Source: Acidovorax sp. (GTDB taxonomy: Bacteria; Pseudomonadota; Gammaproteobacteria; Burkholderiales; Burkholderiaceae_C). From it: a stretch of 64,000 bases of DNA. How positions within the stretch are numbered: the first letter of the stretch is position 1; the number at the start of each line of letters is the position of its first letter. The notes beneath the pieces are model-generated. The model did not search any database and was not told the DNA's origin. It saw only the letters and a list, made by a program, of their open reading frames with translations. Both the position numbers and the translations under genes were made by a program. Below, piece by piece: positions 28,099 to 36,095 of the stretch. Location: assembly GCA_030692685.1 (NCBI GenBank), contig JAUXZO010000015.1, positions 32,224-96,223 of the forward strand. Reading direction: 5' to 3'.

Positions 28099-29163
28099 AT
28101 GTTTGCACTCAACGCCCAATCCATCGCGCAGACCACCCCCACGGGCGCGGCCATTGCGCAGGCCGTCATGTCTTTTTGGGCGCTTGGGTCCGTCAAGCAT
28201 TGCGTGCTGATGCGGCGTGGGCTCAACCAGGTGTACGAGCTGCGTTTTGACAATGGCCGCCATGCGATTGCACGTCTGAGCGCAGAAAGGCCGCGTGGCG
28301 AGCCGAATATCGCCTACGAAACAGCCTTGCTGCTGCACCTGAAGACCCGAGACATCCCTGTTGCAGCGCCGTTGGCTACTGCAGATGGGTCGTTCAGCAG
28401 GGCTCTGGACCTGCCCGAAGGCCCGCGCGCACTGATGTTGTTTGACTTCCTTCGGGGCGACCCGCCCGGCGAATCGCTGGTGGACATCGAAGCCACCGGT
28501 CGGGGGCTGGCGCAGTTGCACACCGCCGCGCGGGACTACGCAGGCCCGGCCAGCTGCTATGCGCTGGAGGTGCCCGAACTGCTGGACGGCGCGCTGCAAC
28601 GCATGCTGACCGCGCCCACGGTGGACGAAACACTGGCGCAGGAGTTTGCTGCGCTGGCCGCCGCCCTGCACGAACGCTTTGCCACACTGCCCGGCCTGAC
28701 CCGTGTGCATTGCCACGGCGATTGCCATGGCAGCAATAACTTCATGGCCGATGGACCAGAAGACAGAGGTGAAAAAAACCGCGTGGCCGCGTTCTTTGAC
28801 TTTGACGACTCCGGCCCGGGCCTGCTGGCTTACGAATTGAGCGTGTACCTGTGGGCATTGCTGCCACGCAACTTGGAAACACCCGCATCGACTGTAGTGC
28901 TGGAGCGCTGGCGCAGCTACCTGGCCGGGTACACCAGCGTGCGCGCGGTGCCAGACGTGGACCTGGCGGCCATTGCGCCGTGCCTGGCCTTGCGGCATTT
29001 CTGGATCATGGGCGAATACGCGGGCCGCATCCCCGTGTGGGGCACACAGGCCATGCCTACACACTGGCTGCGCAAGCAGGCTCCGCTGATGCGGGCCTGG
29101 ATGGATTTGCCGACCCGGGAGGGTCTCACGGCAGAAGCCTCCAGCACACCGGAAAAGGCTTAA
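28099..29163 (+). CDS. Aminoglycoside-phosphotransferase-fold kinase (SrkA/APH-like)
   Basis: The product is 354 residues. The protein-kinase-like APH fold is shown by the N-lobe (GLNQVYELRFDNGRHAIARL), the catalytic loop VHCHGDCHGSNNFM (Brenner-type HGDxxxxN) and the metal-binding AAFFDFDDSGPGLLAYEL, where DFD matches the DFG/IDxD position. It resembles SrkA/YihE (a Ser/Thr kinase of the stress response) and homoserine-kinase-like enzymes more than true resistance kinases. The substrate is not identifiable. There is no good ribosome binding site at the chosen ATG. A bidirectional terminator separates it from convergent glpQ. Confidence 0.87.
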   Translation: MFALNAQSIAQTTPTGAAIAQAVMSFWALGSVKHCVLMRRGLNQVYELRFDNGRHAIARLSAERPRGEPNIAYETALLLHLKTRDIPVAAPLATADGSFSRALDLPEGPRALMLFDFLRGDPPGESLVDIEATGRGLAQLHTAARDYAGPASCYALEVPELLDGALQRMLTAPTVDETLAQEFAALAAALHERFATLPGLTRVHCHGDCHGSNNFMADGPEDRGEKNRVAAFFDFDDSGPGLLAYELSVYLWALLPRNLETPASTVVLERWRSYLAGYTSVRAVPDVDLAAIAPCLALRHFWIMGEYAGRIPVWGTQAMPTHWLRKQAPLMRAWMDLPTREGLTAEASSTPEKA

Positions 29164-29185
29164 CGCAGGGACCATTGCCCAATGA

Positions 29186-29209
29186 AAAAGCCCGCGACAG
29201 CGGGCTTTT
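29186..29209. terminator. Bidirectional intrinsic terminator
   Basis: AAAAGCCCGC (29186-29195), loop GACA, GCGGGCTTTT. The A and T runs flank the stem, so it can stop both the APH-like gene (ends 29163) and convergent glpQ (ends 29233). Confidence 0.92.
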
Positions 29210-29232
29210 GATGGTGCCGGGGCGCTGTTCCG

Positions 29233-30396
29233 TCAATTGTCCCGCGCAGCCTTGGCGGTATCCGGGAAGTCGCTGAACACGCCATCCACACCCAAGTCGA
29301 AGAACAGCTTGTACTCCGCCTTGGGGTCGCCCTTGAAGGTAGACGCCAGGCGTTTGGCTTCGCTTCGGAAGGTGTAGGGGTGGACCATCAGGCCCGCGGT
29401 GTGGGCGTCCTTCACCACGTTGGTGGGGGCCATCATTACGCGGTCGCGGTCGTCAATGACACCGTCACCGTTGAGGTCGTCCGCTTTGCCGTCGTTGTTG
29501 GCATCCACCTGCTTGGAGGGGATCAGGTACGGCTTCCAGGGGCCGATGCCGTCGGCATAGGTCTTGACTTCCTTCAGGCCCGCAGGGGTGAGCAGGCTAG
29601 CAAAGGTGCGCGAATCGCCGGCCACGGCAAAGTCGTAGGGCTTGTCGTAAGGGGCCACCAGAGACATGCTGCCGTCGGGCTTCACATCATCGGCGTCCAC
29701 CAACTGCACCAAGCGGATCTGCGTCTTGGTGCGCAGGTATTTCAGGTTCGACACCTCAAACGACTGCACGATGACGGGCGACGCCTTGGTGGTGTAGCCG
29801 TACTTGGCCAGCGTGGCCAGCAGACGGTCTTCCAGCTGCAGGCCCAGGTTGACGTGGTACGTGGGGTGCTTGGTTTCAGGGTAGACGCCTACGGTGCGGT
29901 TGGCCTTGGAGCCTTCGCTCTTGGCCAGGTCCAGCACTTCGTCGAGTGTGGGGATCTGGTACTTGCCGTTGTGCGACTGGTCGCGGTCAGCCATGGGCTG
30001 GACGGCGCGCAGGGTCTTGATTTCGGCCAGCGTGAAGTCCGAGGCGAACCAGCCTTCTTCTTGCACACCGTCCACCATTTTCTTGGTCTTGCGGCCCGCA
30101 AACTCGGCGCGGGTGGACACATCGGTGGTGCTGGTGATGTTGGGTTCGTGGCGGGCAACCAGCACGCCGTCTTTGGTGGCGACCAGGTCGGGCTCGACAA
30201 AGTCGGCACCCAACTCGATGGCGCGTTTGTAGCTCTCCAGCGTGTGCTCGGGCAGATAGCCGCTGGCGCCGCGGTGGCCAATGACCAGGGGCTTGTCGCC
30301 ACTCAAAGTCGGATAGCGATTGTCATCATTGCCGCCACAAGCAGCCAGCGTGGCCACCAAGGCCAGCGCACCCAATTTCGCACCAGAAATGTGCAT
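29233..30396 (-). CDS. glpQ: Glycerophosphodiester phosphodiesterase (GlpQ type) lipoprotein with calcium-type loops
   Basis: The product is 387 residues from the ATG at 30396, with GAGGAG 6 nt upstream. The signal peptide ends in LAACGG, so the enzyme is probably lipid-anchored. It hydrolyses glycerophosphodiesters to glycerol 3-phosphate and an alcohol. Catalytic segments are [15 protein letters not shown] (His, Arg), [12 protein letters not shown] (Glu, Asp) and VARHEPNI (second His). In the C-terminal third (about residues 297-320) are two consecutive EF-hand-like loops, [12 protein letters not shown] and [12 protein letters not shown], which are not part of the classical GlpQ core. It is divergent from gdhA with 260 bp of relatively A+T-rich sequence between them. 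Confidence 0.92.
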   Translation of the reverse strand: MHISGAKLGALALVATLAACGGNDDNRYPTLSGDKPLVIGHRGASGYLPEHTLESYKRAIELGADFVEPDLVATKDGVLVARHEPNITSTTDVSTRAEFAGRKTKKMVDGVQEEGWFASDFTLAEIKTLRAVQPMADRDQSHNGKYQIPTLDEVLDLAKSEGSKANRTVGVYPETKHPTYHVNLGLQLEDRLLATLAKYGYTTKASPVIVQSFEVSNLKYLRTKTQIRLVQLVDADDVKPDGSMSLVAPYDKPYDFAVAGDSRTFASLLTPAGLKEVKTYADGIGPWKPYLIPSKQVDANNDGKADDLNGDGVIDDRDRVMMAPTNVVKDAHTAGLMVHPYTFRSEAKRLASTFKGDPKAEYKLFFDLGVDGVFSDFPDTAKAARDN

Positions 30397-30656
30397 GCTC
30401 TTCTCCTCGTTGTTGTTTAGAACTGCCGAACTGTGTGCGCGGACTGTGACAACGCCATGACGATCATTTTTCCGTCGGATGGCAACGTGAATCACCCTTC
30501 AAACGCACCAATATGCAGCAATAAAGTCGCCGCATTCCCCACCATTGTGCAGAGACATGCGCATAAACGTATAACTTTTGAACATAATTCGATGTTGCGG
30601 CGCGTCATTGCCGGCCCCACCCTTCTTTGATACAGATACAGAAAGTCTTTTGAAAC

Positions 30657-32000
30657 ATGAAACACGCGTCCGCAGGCAGCTTCCTCTCCCACGTCGCCCA
30701 ACGCAACCCGGGACAGCCCGAGTTTCTTCAAGCCGTCACCGAAGTGATGGAAAGCCTGTGGCCCTTTATCGCCGAGCACCCGCGCTACGCCGAGCACGGC
30801 CTGCTGGAGCGCCTGGTCGAGCCCGAGCGCATCGTCATGTTCCGCGTGTCGTGGGTGGACGACCACGGCAGCGTGCAGGTCAACCGGGGCTACCGCATTC
30901 AGCACAGCATGGCGATTGGCCCGTACAAGGGCGGCATCCGGTTCCACCCGTCGGTCAACCTGTCGGTGCTGAAGTTTCTGGCGTTTGAGCAGACCTTCAA
31001 GAATGCGCTGACCACGTTGCCCATGGGCGGCGGCAAGGGCGGCAGCGACTTTGACCCCAAGGGCAAGAGCCCGGGCGAAGTCATGCGTTTTTGCCAGGCT
31101 TTTGTGTCCGAGCTTTTCCGCCATGTGGGCGCCGACACGGACGTGCCCGCCGGTGACATCGGCGTGGGCGGCCGCGAGGTGGGGTTTATGGCCGGGATGA
31201 TGAAAAAACTCAGCAACCGGGCCGATTGCGTGTTTACCGGCAAGGGGATGTCGTTTGGCGGGTCGCTGGTGCGGCCTGAGGCCACCGGCTACGGTACCGT
31301 GTACTTTGCACAGGAAATGCTCAAGTCCAAAGGCCGCTCACTGGACGGCTTGCGCGTGTCGGTTTCTGGTTCGGGCAATGTGGCGCAATACGCCGTCGAA
31401 AAGGCCATGGAACTGGGCGCCAAGGTGGTCACGGTGTCCGATTCGAGCGGCACCATCGTCGACGAAGACGGCTTTACCCCCGACAAGCTGGCCGAACTGA
31501 TGGAGGTCAAAAACCATCTGTACGGCCGCGTAAGCGACTACGCCAAGCGCACGGGCGCAAAGTTTGAAGCTGGTGTGCGCCCCTGGCATGTGCCAGTGGA
31601 TGTGGCCCTGCCTTGCGCCACGCAGAACGAGCTGGATGAAAACGACGCTGCCGTGCTGATCAAAAACGGCGTGGTCTGCGTGGCCGAAGGCGCCAACATG
31701 CCATCCACCATCGAAGCAGCCAAGGCTTTTGAGGCCGCAGGCGTGTTGTACGCGCCAGGCAAGGCCAGCAATGCGGGTGGTGTGGCCACCTCGGGCCTGG
31801 AGATGAGCCAGAACGCCGCGCGCCTGTCGTGGCCCCGCGAAGAGGTGGATGCGCGTCTGCTGCAGATCATGCAAGGCATTCACGCCGCCTGTCTGCACTA
31901 CGGCAAGCGCAGCGATGGCACGGTGAGTTATGTAGATGGCGCCAACATTGCCGGTTTTGTGAAGGTGGCCGATGCCATGCTGGCGCAGGGCGTGATTTAG
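30657..32000 (+). CDS. gdhA: NADP-type glutamate dehydrogenase
   Basis: The product is 447 residues, the same as E. coli GdhA. It makes glutamate from 2-oxoglutarate, ammonia and NAD(P)H. The substrate domain has GGIRFHPSVNLSVLKFLAFE, the catalytic Lys region LPMGGGKGGSDFDPKGKS and VPAGDIGVGGREVGF. The coenzyme domain has TGKGMSFGGSLVRPEATGYG and the dinucleotide loop VSGSGNVAQYAVEKA, with Ser after the beta-2 strand (TVSDSSG), as in NADP-preferring hexameric enzymes. Near the C terminus is NAGGVATSGLEMSQN. The upstream sequence contains no strong Shine-Dalgarno. Confidence 0.97.
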   Translation: MKHASAGSFLSHVAQRNPGQPEFLQAVTEVMESLWPFIAEHPRYAEHGLLERLVEPERIVMFRVSWVDDHGSVQVNRGYRIQHSMAIGPYKGGIRFHPSVNLSVLKFLAFEQTFKNALTTLPMGGGKGGSDFDPKGKSPGEVMRFCQAFVSELFRHVGADTDVPAGDIGVGGREVGFMAGMMKKLSNRADCVFTGKGMSFGGSLVRPEATGYGTVYFAQEMLKSKGRSLDGLRVSVSGSGNVAQYAVEKAMELGAKVVTVSDSSGTIVDEDGFTPDKLAELMEVKNHLYGRVSDYAKRTGAKFEAGVRPWHVPVDVALPCATQNELDENDAAVLIKNGVVCVAEGANMPSTIEAAKAFEAAGVLYAPGKASNAGGVATSGLEMSQNAARLSWPREEVDARLLQIMQGIHAACLHYGKRSDGTVSYVDGANIAGFVKVADAMLAQGVI

Positions 32001-32048
32001 GCCTGGGGACGAACCCGTCTTTACACAGCGCTCACGCAATGGGCACGG

Positions 32049-32090
32049 ACTCTGCTTACCCTGTCAGAACTTTCTGACACCAAGCAGAGT
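32049..32090 (+). promoter_or_regulatory. Nested inverted repeat upstream of the lipoprotein hydrolase
   Basis: The inner palindrome is TGTCAGAA-CT-TTCTGACA (32062-32079). The outer arms are ACTCTGCTT (32049-32057) and AAGCAGAGT (32082-32090). As DNA it looks like a repressor operator; as RNA it is a 17-bp interrupted hairpin. It lies 49 nt behind gdhA and only 11 nt before the next ATG, where no Shine-Dalgarno is visible, so it could control that gene directly. No T run follows, which argues against a simple terminator. Confidence 0.6.
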
Positions 32091-32101
32091 CTGTCCCTCT
32101 C

Positions 32102-32935
32102 ATGAAACGCACGTCGCTCTTGATCTCCCTCGCCCTGGCGGTTGCCGTGACCGCTGGCTGCGCCACCCTCGACGCCAAACAGCGCGAGTGGATCTTTCAG
32201 CCCAGTGACCGCAGCTGGGGCGGTGCCCAGTCCACCGCAGACATGCAGGACGTGTGGATCGATTTTCAGTCCCAATCGTCCAGCAAAGCCGAGCGGCTGC
32301 ACGGCCTGTGGATGCCCCAAGAGCGCGCTGATGCCCCGGTGCTGCTGTACCTGCATGGTGCGCGGTGGAACGTGTCGGGCTCATCCAGCCGTATCCGGCG
32401 CATGCAAGAACTGGGGTTTTCGGTGCTGGCCATCGACTACCGGGGCTTTGGCCAGAGCAGCGCCGGACTGCCGTCCGAGGTAACCGCTGGCGAAGACGCC
32501 CGCGCAGCGTGGGACTGGCTGGCCCAGCAGCAACCCGGCAAACCACGTTACATCTTTGGTCACTCGCTGGGCGGTGCCATTGCCATCGACCTGGCGCGCC
32601 AGGTGTCCGACGAGCAAGGCACCATTGTGGAAGGCACGTTCACCAGCATTGCGGATGTGGTGAGCACCTTCAAGTGGGGCTGGCTGCCGGTGTCGGGCCT
32701 GATCACCCAGCGTTTTGAGTCTGTCCGCAAGGTGTCCGAAATCGGCTCGCCCCTGCTGGTGGTGCATGGCAGCGAAGACAGCCTCATCCGCCCCACCCTG
32801 GGCCGCCAGTTGTACGAGGCCGCGCAGGAGCCCAAGCAGTTTGTGCTGGTCGAGGGCGGGTCGCACCACAACACCAATTCGGTAGGGCAACCGGCGTATA
32901 GGCAAGCGATGGCGTCGCTGTTCAAGCTGAGGTAG
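32102..32935 (+). CDS. Alpha/beta hydrolase lipoprotein
   Basis: The product is 277 residues. The N terminus (MKRTSLLISLALAVAVTAGC) is a lipoprotein signal. The fold is an alpha/beta hydrolase related to BEM46/YfhR: oxyanion strand VLLYLHGARWNVSGSS, nucleophile elbow IFGHSLGGAIAID, acid Asp in VVHGSEDSLIRP and His in VEGGSHHNTNS. The catalytic triad is therefore complete. The substrate is unknown; relatives are esterases or thioesterases at the membrane. A family B repeat begins just behind the stop codon, and a strong dyad lies just upstream of the start. Confidence 0.9.
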   Translation: MKRTSLLISLALAVAVTAGCATLDAKQREWIFQPSDRSWGGAQSTADMQDVWIDFQSQSSSKAERLHGLWMPQERADAPVLLYLHGARWNVSGSSSRIRRMQELGFSVLAIDYRGFGQSSAGLPSEVTAGEDARAAWDWLAQQQPGKPRYIFGHSLGGAIAIDLARQVSDEQGTIVEGTFTSIADVVSTFKWGWLPVSGLITQRFESVRKVSEIGSPLLVVHGSEDSLIRPTLGRQLYEAAQEPKQFVLVEGGSHHNTNSVGQPAYRQAMASLFKLR

Positions 32936-32936
32936 A

Positions 32937-33125
32937 GACACCCCCCTGAGGCGCTGCGCGCCTCGGTGCGTCGGCCAGAGGCCTGCGCTCTTCGCTGCCG
33001 TCCAAGCCTGCGCAGGCAGGCTTGGAGCCGCGGCGCTCAGCCCCCGCTCTCACAGCGCTGCGCGCTGCGGGCAGGGGGACGCAGCCCTCGCTGCAGGGCG
33101 GACCTTGGCTTGCTGCCCTGGCCTA
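32937..33125 (+). repeat. Family B G+C-rich repeat, copy 3 (longer, diverged)
   Basis: It opens ACACCCCCCTGAGGCGCTGC GCGCC, matching the family B head, and closes with CGCTGCGCGCTGCGGGCAGG then GGGACGCAGCCC. A private internal part holds AAGCCTGCGCAGGCAGGCTT, itself a palindrome. It begins 2-5 nt behind the TAG of the hydrolase gene, in the same orientation. Confidence 0.65.
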
Positions 33126-33148
33126 GGCCGCGCCGGTATCGAAGGCCC

Positions 33149-33177
33149 TGTCTGGTACGCTCAGACAGATATGTCTG
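33149..33177 (+). promoter_or_regulatory. Three TGTCTG half-sites over the start of the Bcr/CflA gene
   Basis: TGTCTG (33149-33154), its inverse CAGACA (33162-33167), and TGTCTG again (33172-33177). Pairs two and three form CAGACA-GATA-TGTCTG across the ATG at 33171. This is the look of a TetR-family operator on an efflux gene, although no regulator gene is adjacent. Inferred from symmetry only. Confidence 0.5.
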
Positions 33178-34412
33178 CCCCCTCCGCCACCGCAGCGTCT
33201 GCGGCCGCCCCTGTCTCTATCCATCCTGGCATGGCCATCCTGGTGCTGGCCTTGCTGCTCAGCATCCAGCCCGTCACCACCGACCTTTACTTGCCTGCAC
33301 TGCCCGCCCTGACGCGCAGCCTGGGCGCGCCCATGTCTGCGGCGCAGCTCACGCTCAGCGGGCTGCTGCTGGCGTTTGGGTGTTCGCAGATGGTGTGGGG
33401 GCCGCTGTCAGACCGGTTTGGCCGCCGCCCCATTCTGCTGGCGGGTCTGGCGATCTACACCGTGGCCTCCGTGGGCAGCGCGTTGGCGCCCACCATGGGG
33501 TTGCTCATCCTCTGGCGCATTGCCCAGGGTGCGGCCATGGGCGCGGTGGTGATGTGCGCGCGCGCCATCGTGCGCGACTTGTATACGCCGCTTGACGGTG
33601 CACGCGCCATGTCCAAGGCGCTCACGGGGCTGGGCATCGTGGCGTGTATCTGCGCACCGCTGGGCGGGGTGCTGAGCGAATGGCTGGGCTGGCGCGCGGC
33701 GCTGATGGCGCTGACCGTGTATGCCGCGATCACGCTGGCCCTGGTGGCCCTGCGCATGCCCGAGACGTTGGCGCAACGCAACCCCAAGGCGCTGCAACCG
33801 CAGGCGCTGTTCAACACCTGGAAACACGTTCTGCGCAGCCCCACCTTCTGGGCGTTTTCGCTGCAGACCACGGCCACTTATGGTGGGCTATTCACATTTT
33901 TGGCGGCATCGTCGTGTGTTTTCATTGACGTGCTGGGGCTGACACGCACCATGTACGGCTGGGTCATGGCGTCGGCCTGCGTGGCCTATTTTTCAGGCAC
34001 GTTTTTGTGCCGCAGCTTGCTGGTGCGCTATGGGCTGCAGCGCACGGTGGCCATTGCGGGCGCGTTGAGCGTGAGCGGCGGCACGCTGATGGCACTGGTG
34101 GCGTGGATGGGCTGGCACAACCCGTGGGCATTGATCCTGCCGTTTTACTTGTTCATGGTGGCGCACGGCGTTCACCAGCCCTGCGGGCAAAGTGGCGCGG
34201 TGGGGCCGTTCCCCAAGGCGGCGGGGGTGGCTTCGGCGCTCAACGGTTTCATGATGATGCTGGCCGCGTTTGCCATCGGCGGTTGGCTGGGCATGCGGCT
34301 GGACGGCACGGTGTGGCCGCTGGTCAATGGCATCTGGATCTGGTCGGTGGTGCTGGCGGTCATCTCTTGGACACTGGTGCAAAAGTTTGGAGCGCCCCGT
34401 GAGCACGCCTGA
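33171..34412 (+). CDS. Bcr/CflA family multidrug efflux MFS transporter
   Basis: The product is 413 residues from the ATG at 33171. It has twelve predicted membrane helices and the drug:H+ antiporter (DHA1) signatures: [20 protein letters not shown] in helix 1, motif [18 protein letters not shown] between helices 2 and 3, and [19 protein letters not shown] and [17 protein letters not shown] around helices 4-6 (motif C-like). It should export hydrophobic drugs or metabolites such as bicyclomycin-like compounds or cysteine. It overlaps miaA by 14 bp. The start codon lies inside a palindromic array of TGTCTG half-sites. Confidence 0.92.
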   Translation: MSAPSATAASAAAPVSIHPGMAILVLALLLSIQPVTTDLYLPALPALTRSLGAPMSAAQLTLSGLLLAFGCSQMVWGPLSDRFGRRPILLAGLAIYTVASVGSALAPTMGLLILWRIAQGAAMGAVVMCARAIVRDLYTPLDGARAMSKALTGLGIVACICAPLGGVLSEWLGWRAALMALTVYAAITLALVALRMPETLAQRNPKALQPQALFNTWKHVLRSPTFWAFSLQTTATYGGLFTFLAASSCVFIDVLGLTRTMYGWVMASACVAYFSGTFLCRSLLVRYGLQRTVAIAGALSVSGGTLMALVAWMGWHNPWALILPFYLFMVAHGVHQPCGQSGAVGPFPKAAGVASALNGFMMMLAAFAIGGWLGMRLDGTVWPLVNGIWIWSVVLAVISWTLVQKFGAPREHA

Positions 34413-35415
34413 AGCCACCCTTCCCGCCATCGCCCTGGCAGGCCCCACGGCATGCGGCAAAACCGCGGGTGCCTTGGCCCTGGCCGCCGTACTAGGCAAG
34501 CAAGGCATACCGGTAGAGATCATCAGCGTCGATTCAGCCCTGGTCTACCGCAGCATGGACATTGGCACCGCCAAGCCCACGGCGGCCGAACTTGCCGCCG
34601 TGCACCACCACCTCATCGACATCCGCGACCCACTGCAGGCCTACAGCGCGGCCGAGTTTGTACAAGACGCCACCCGGCTCATGGCCGAGATCCGCGCGCG
34701 GGGGGCACTGCCCCTGCTGGTGGGCGGCACCATGCTTTACTTCAAGGCGCTGTTCGACGGTATTGACGACATGCCCGCCGCCGACCCCGAGGTGCGCGCA
34801 AAGCTCGAAGCTCAGGCGGCAGAACAAGGCTGGCCCGCCCTGCATGCCGAACTGGCCTTGGTAGACCCGGTGACGGCTGTCCGCCTCGCACCCGGCGACA
34901 GCCAACGCATCCAGCGCGCGCTGGAGGTGTGGCATGTCTCGGGCCAGCCACTGTCGAGCTTTCACACTACAAAAAAAGGAGCTAACAGCGCAAGTCCAGC
35001 AAGCGCTAGCGCCCTTTTTTCCTTAGAACCTGACAACCGGGCCTGGCTGCACGAGCGCATCGCCCAGCGTTTTGACGCGATGCTGGCCAGTGGCTTTGTC
35101 GATGAAGTGCAAGCCCTGCGCGCGCGCGGCGACCTGCACCCCGACCTGCCCTCCATGCGCTGCGTGGGCTACCGCCAAGCCTGGGAAGAGCTGGACTTCC
35201 AGGCCCGCCGCCCTGCAGGCACCCCGCTGAACATGGCCTTTTTGCGCGAGCGCGGCATAGTGGCCACGCGCCAGCTGGCCAAGCGCCAGATCACCTGGCT
35301 GCGCAGCATGCCGCAGCGCCACACCATCGCCTGCGACCAGCCCGGTGCCATCGCCAACCTGGTGCAGGCGGTGCTGCAGCGGCTAGAGCAGCGGCTAGAC
35401 CAGCGCACCCCATGA
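34399..35415 (+). CDS. miaA: tRNA dimethylallyltransferase
   Basis: The product is 338 residues from the GTG at 34399 ([16 protein letters not shown]), inside the end of the transporter gene. MiaA adds a dimethylallyl group to A37 of UNN-reading tRNAs. It has the P-loop [17 protein letters not shown] (Cys where Ser is usual), [49 protein letters not shown] and [12 protein letters not shown]; the C-terminal [12 protein letters not shown] binds tRNA. At about residues 190-211 an in-frame family A repeat is inserted in the insert-domain region ([19 protein letters not shown]). It overlaps the next gene by 4 nt. Confidence 0.95.
   Translation: MSTPEATLPAIALAGPTACGKTAGALALAAVLGKQGIPVEIISVDSALVYRSMDIGTAKPTAAELAAVHHHLIDIRDPLQAYSAAEFVQDATRLMAEIRARGALPLLVGGTMLYFKALFDGIDDMPAADPEVRAKLEAQAAEQGWPALHAELALVDPVTAVRLAPGDSQRIQRALEVWHVSGQPLSSFHTTKKGANSASPASASALFSLEPDNRAWLHERIAQRFDAMLASGFVDEVQALRARGDLHPDLPSMRCVGYRQAWEELDFQARRPAGTPLNMAFLRERGIVATRQLAKRQITWLRSMPQRHTIACDQPGAIANLVQAVLQRLEQRLDQRTP
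34966..35030 (+). repeat. Family A repeat, copy 7 (inside miaA)
   Basis: CTACAAAAAAAGGAGCTAAC, AGCGCAAGTCCAGCAAGCGC, TAGCGCCCTTTTTTCC. It has the same orientation as copy 1 and the same reading frame as the 8441-gene copy, encoding [14 protein letters not shown]. The flanking A and T runs are kept. The copy is within a variable part of MiaA. Confidence 0.75.
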
Positions 35416-36065
35416 CGCTATTGCACGTAGACAACCTGGGCAAACACTACGGCACCACGCCGGTGTTTGCTAACGTGCAGTTCACCGTGGCGCCCGGCGA
35501 GTTTGTGGCCATCGTGGGTGATTCGGGTGTCGGAAAATCGACGCTGCTCAACTGCCTGGCGGGCCTCGACACCTGGGACACAGGCTGCATCACACAGGGC
35601 GCCACCGACCTGGGCCAGCTGGACGACACCCAGCGCGCCCTGTGGCGGCGCGCCCACGTAGGGTTTGTCTTCCAGGCCTTTCATGTGCTGCCGCACCTGG
35701 ACGTCGCCCAAAACATAGCCCTGCCGCTGATGCTGCTGGGCCAGAACAACGCGGCCCGCGTGCAGCAAATGCTGGACGCCGTGGGCCTGGCTGACCTGGG
35801 CCAGCGACTGCCGCAGCAGCTCAGCGGCGGGCAGCTGCAGCGCGTGGCCATCGCCCGCGCGCTGGTGCACCGCCCTGCCTTGCTGCTGGCCGACGAGCCC
35901 ACCGGCAACCTCGACCCCACCACCGCCGCCCGCGTGATGGACCTGTTGCTGGCGCAGACGCGCGAGCACGGGGCATCGCTGGTGCTGGTCACGCATTCAG
36001 ATGCGGCGGCGGCGCGGGCGGACCGGGTGCTGCGGCTCACGTCCAGCGGTATCGCGGCGAACTGA
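35412..36065 (+). CDS. ABC transporter ATP-binding protein (LolD/YbbA/AttE-like)
   Basis: The product is 217 residues. It is a MacB/LolD-class ATPase: Walker [21 protein letters not shown]-loop [18 protein letters not shown], signature [20 protein letters not shown], Walker [14 protein letters not shown] and switch His [11 protein letters not shown]. ATPases of this class partner FtsX-type permeases that act as mechanotransmitters rather than channels. The permease is the next gene (30 bp gap). Its ATG overlaps the miaA TGA, so it is translated with the miaA message. Confidence 0.92.
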   Translation: MTLLHVDNLGKHYGTTPVFANVQFTVAPGEFVAIVGDSGVGKSTLLNCLAGLDTWDTGCITQGATDLGQLDDTQRALWRRAHVGFVFQAFHVLPHLDVAQNIALPLMLLGQNNAARVQQMLDAVGLADLGQRLPQQLSGGQLQRVAIARALVHRPALLLADEPTGNLDPTTAARVMDLLLAQTREHGASLVLVTHSDAAAARADRVLRLTSSGIAAN

Positions 36066-36095
36066 ACCATTGCCCTGCGGCGCCCGCCCACCCCC

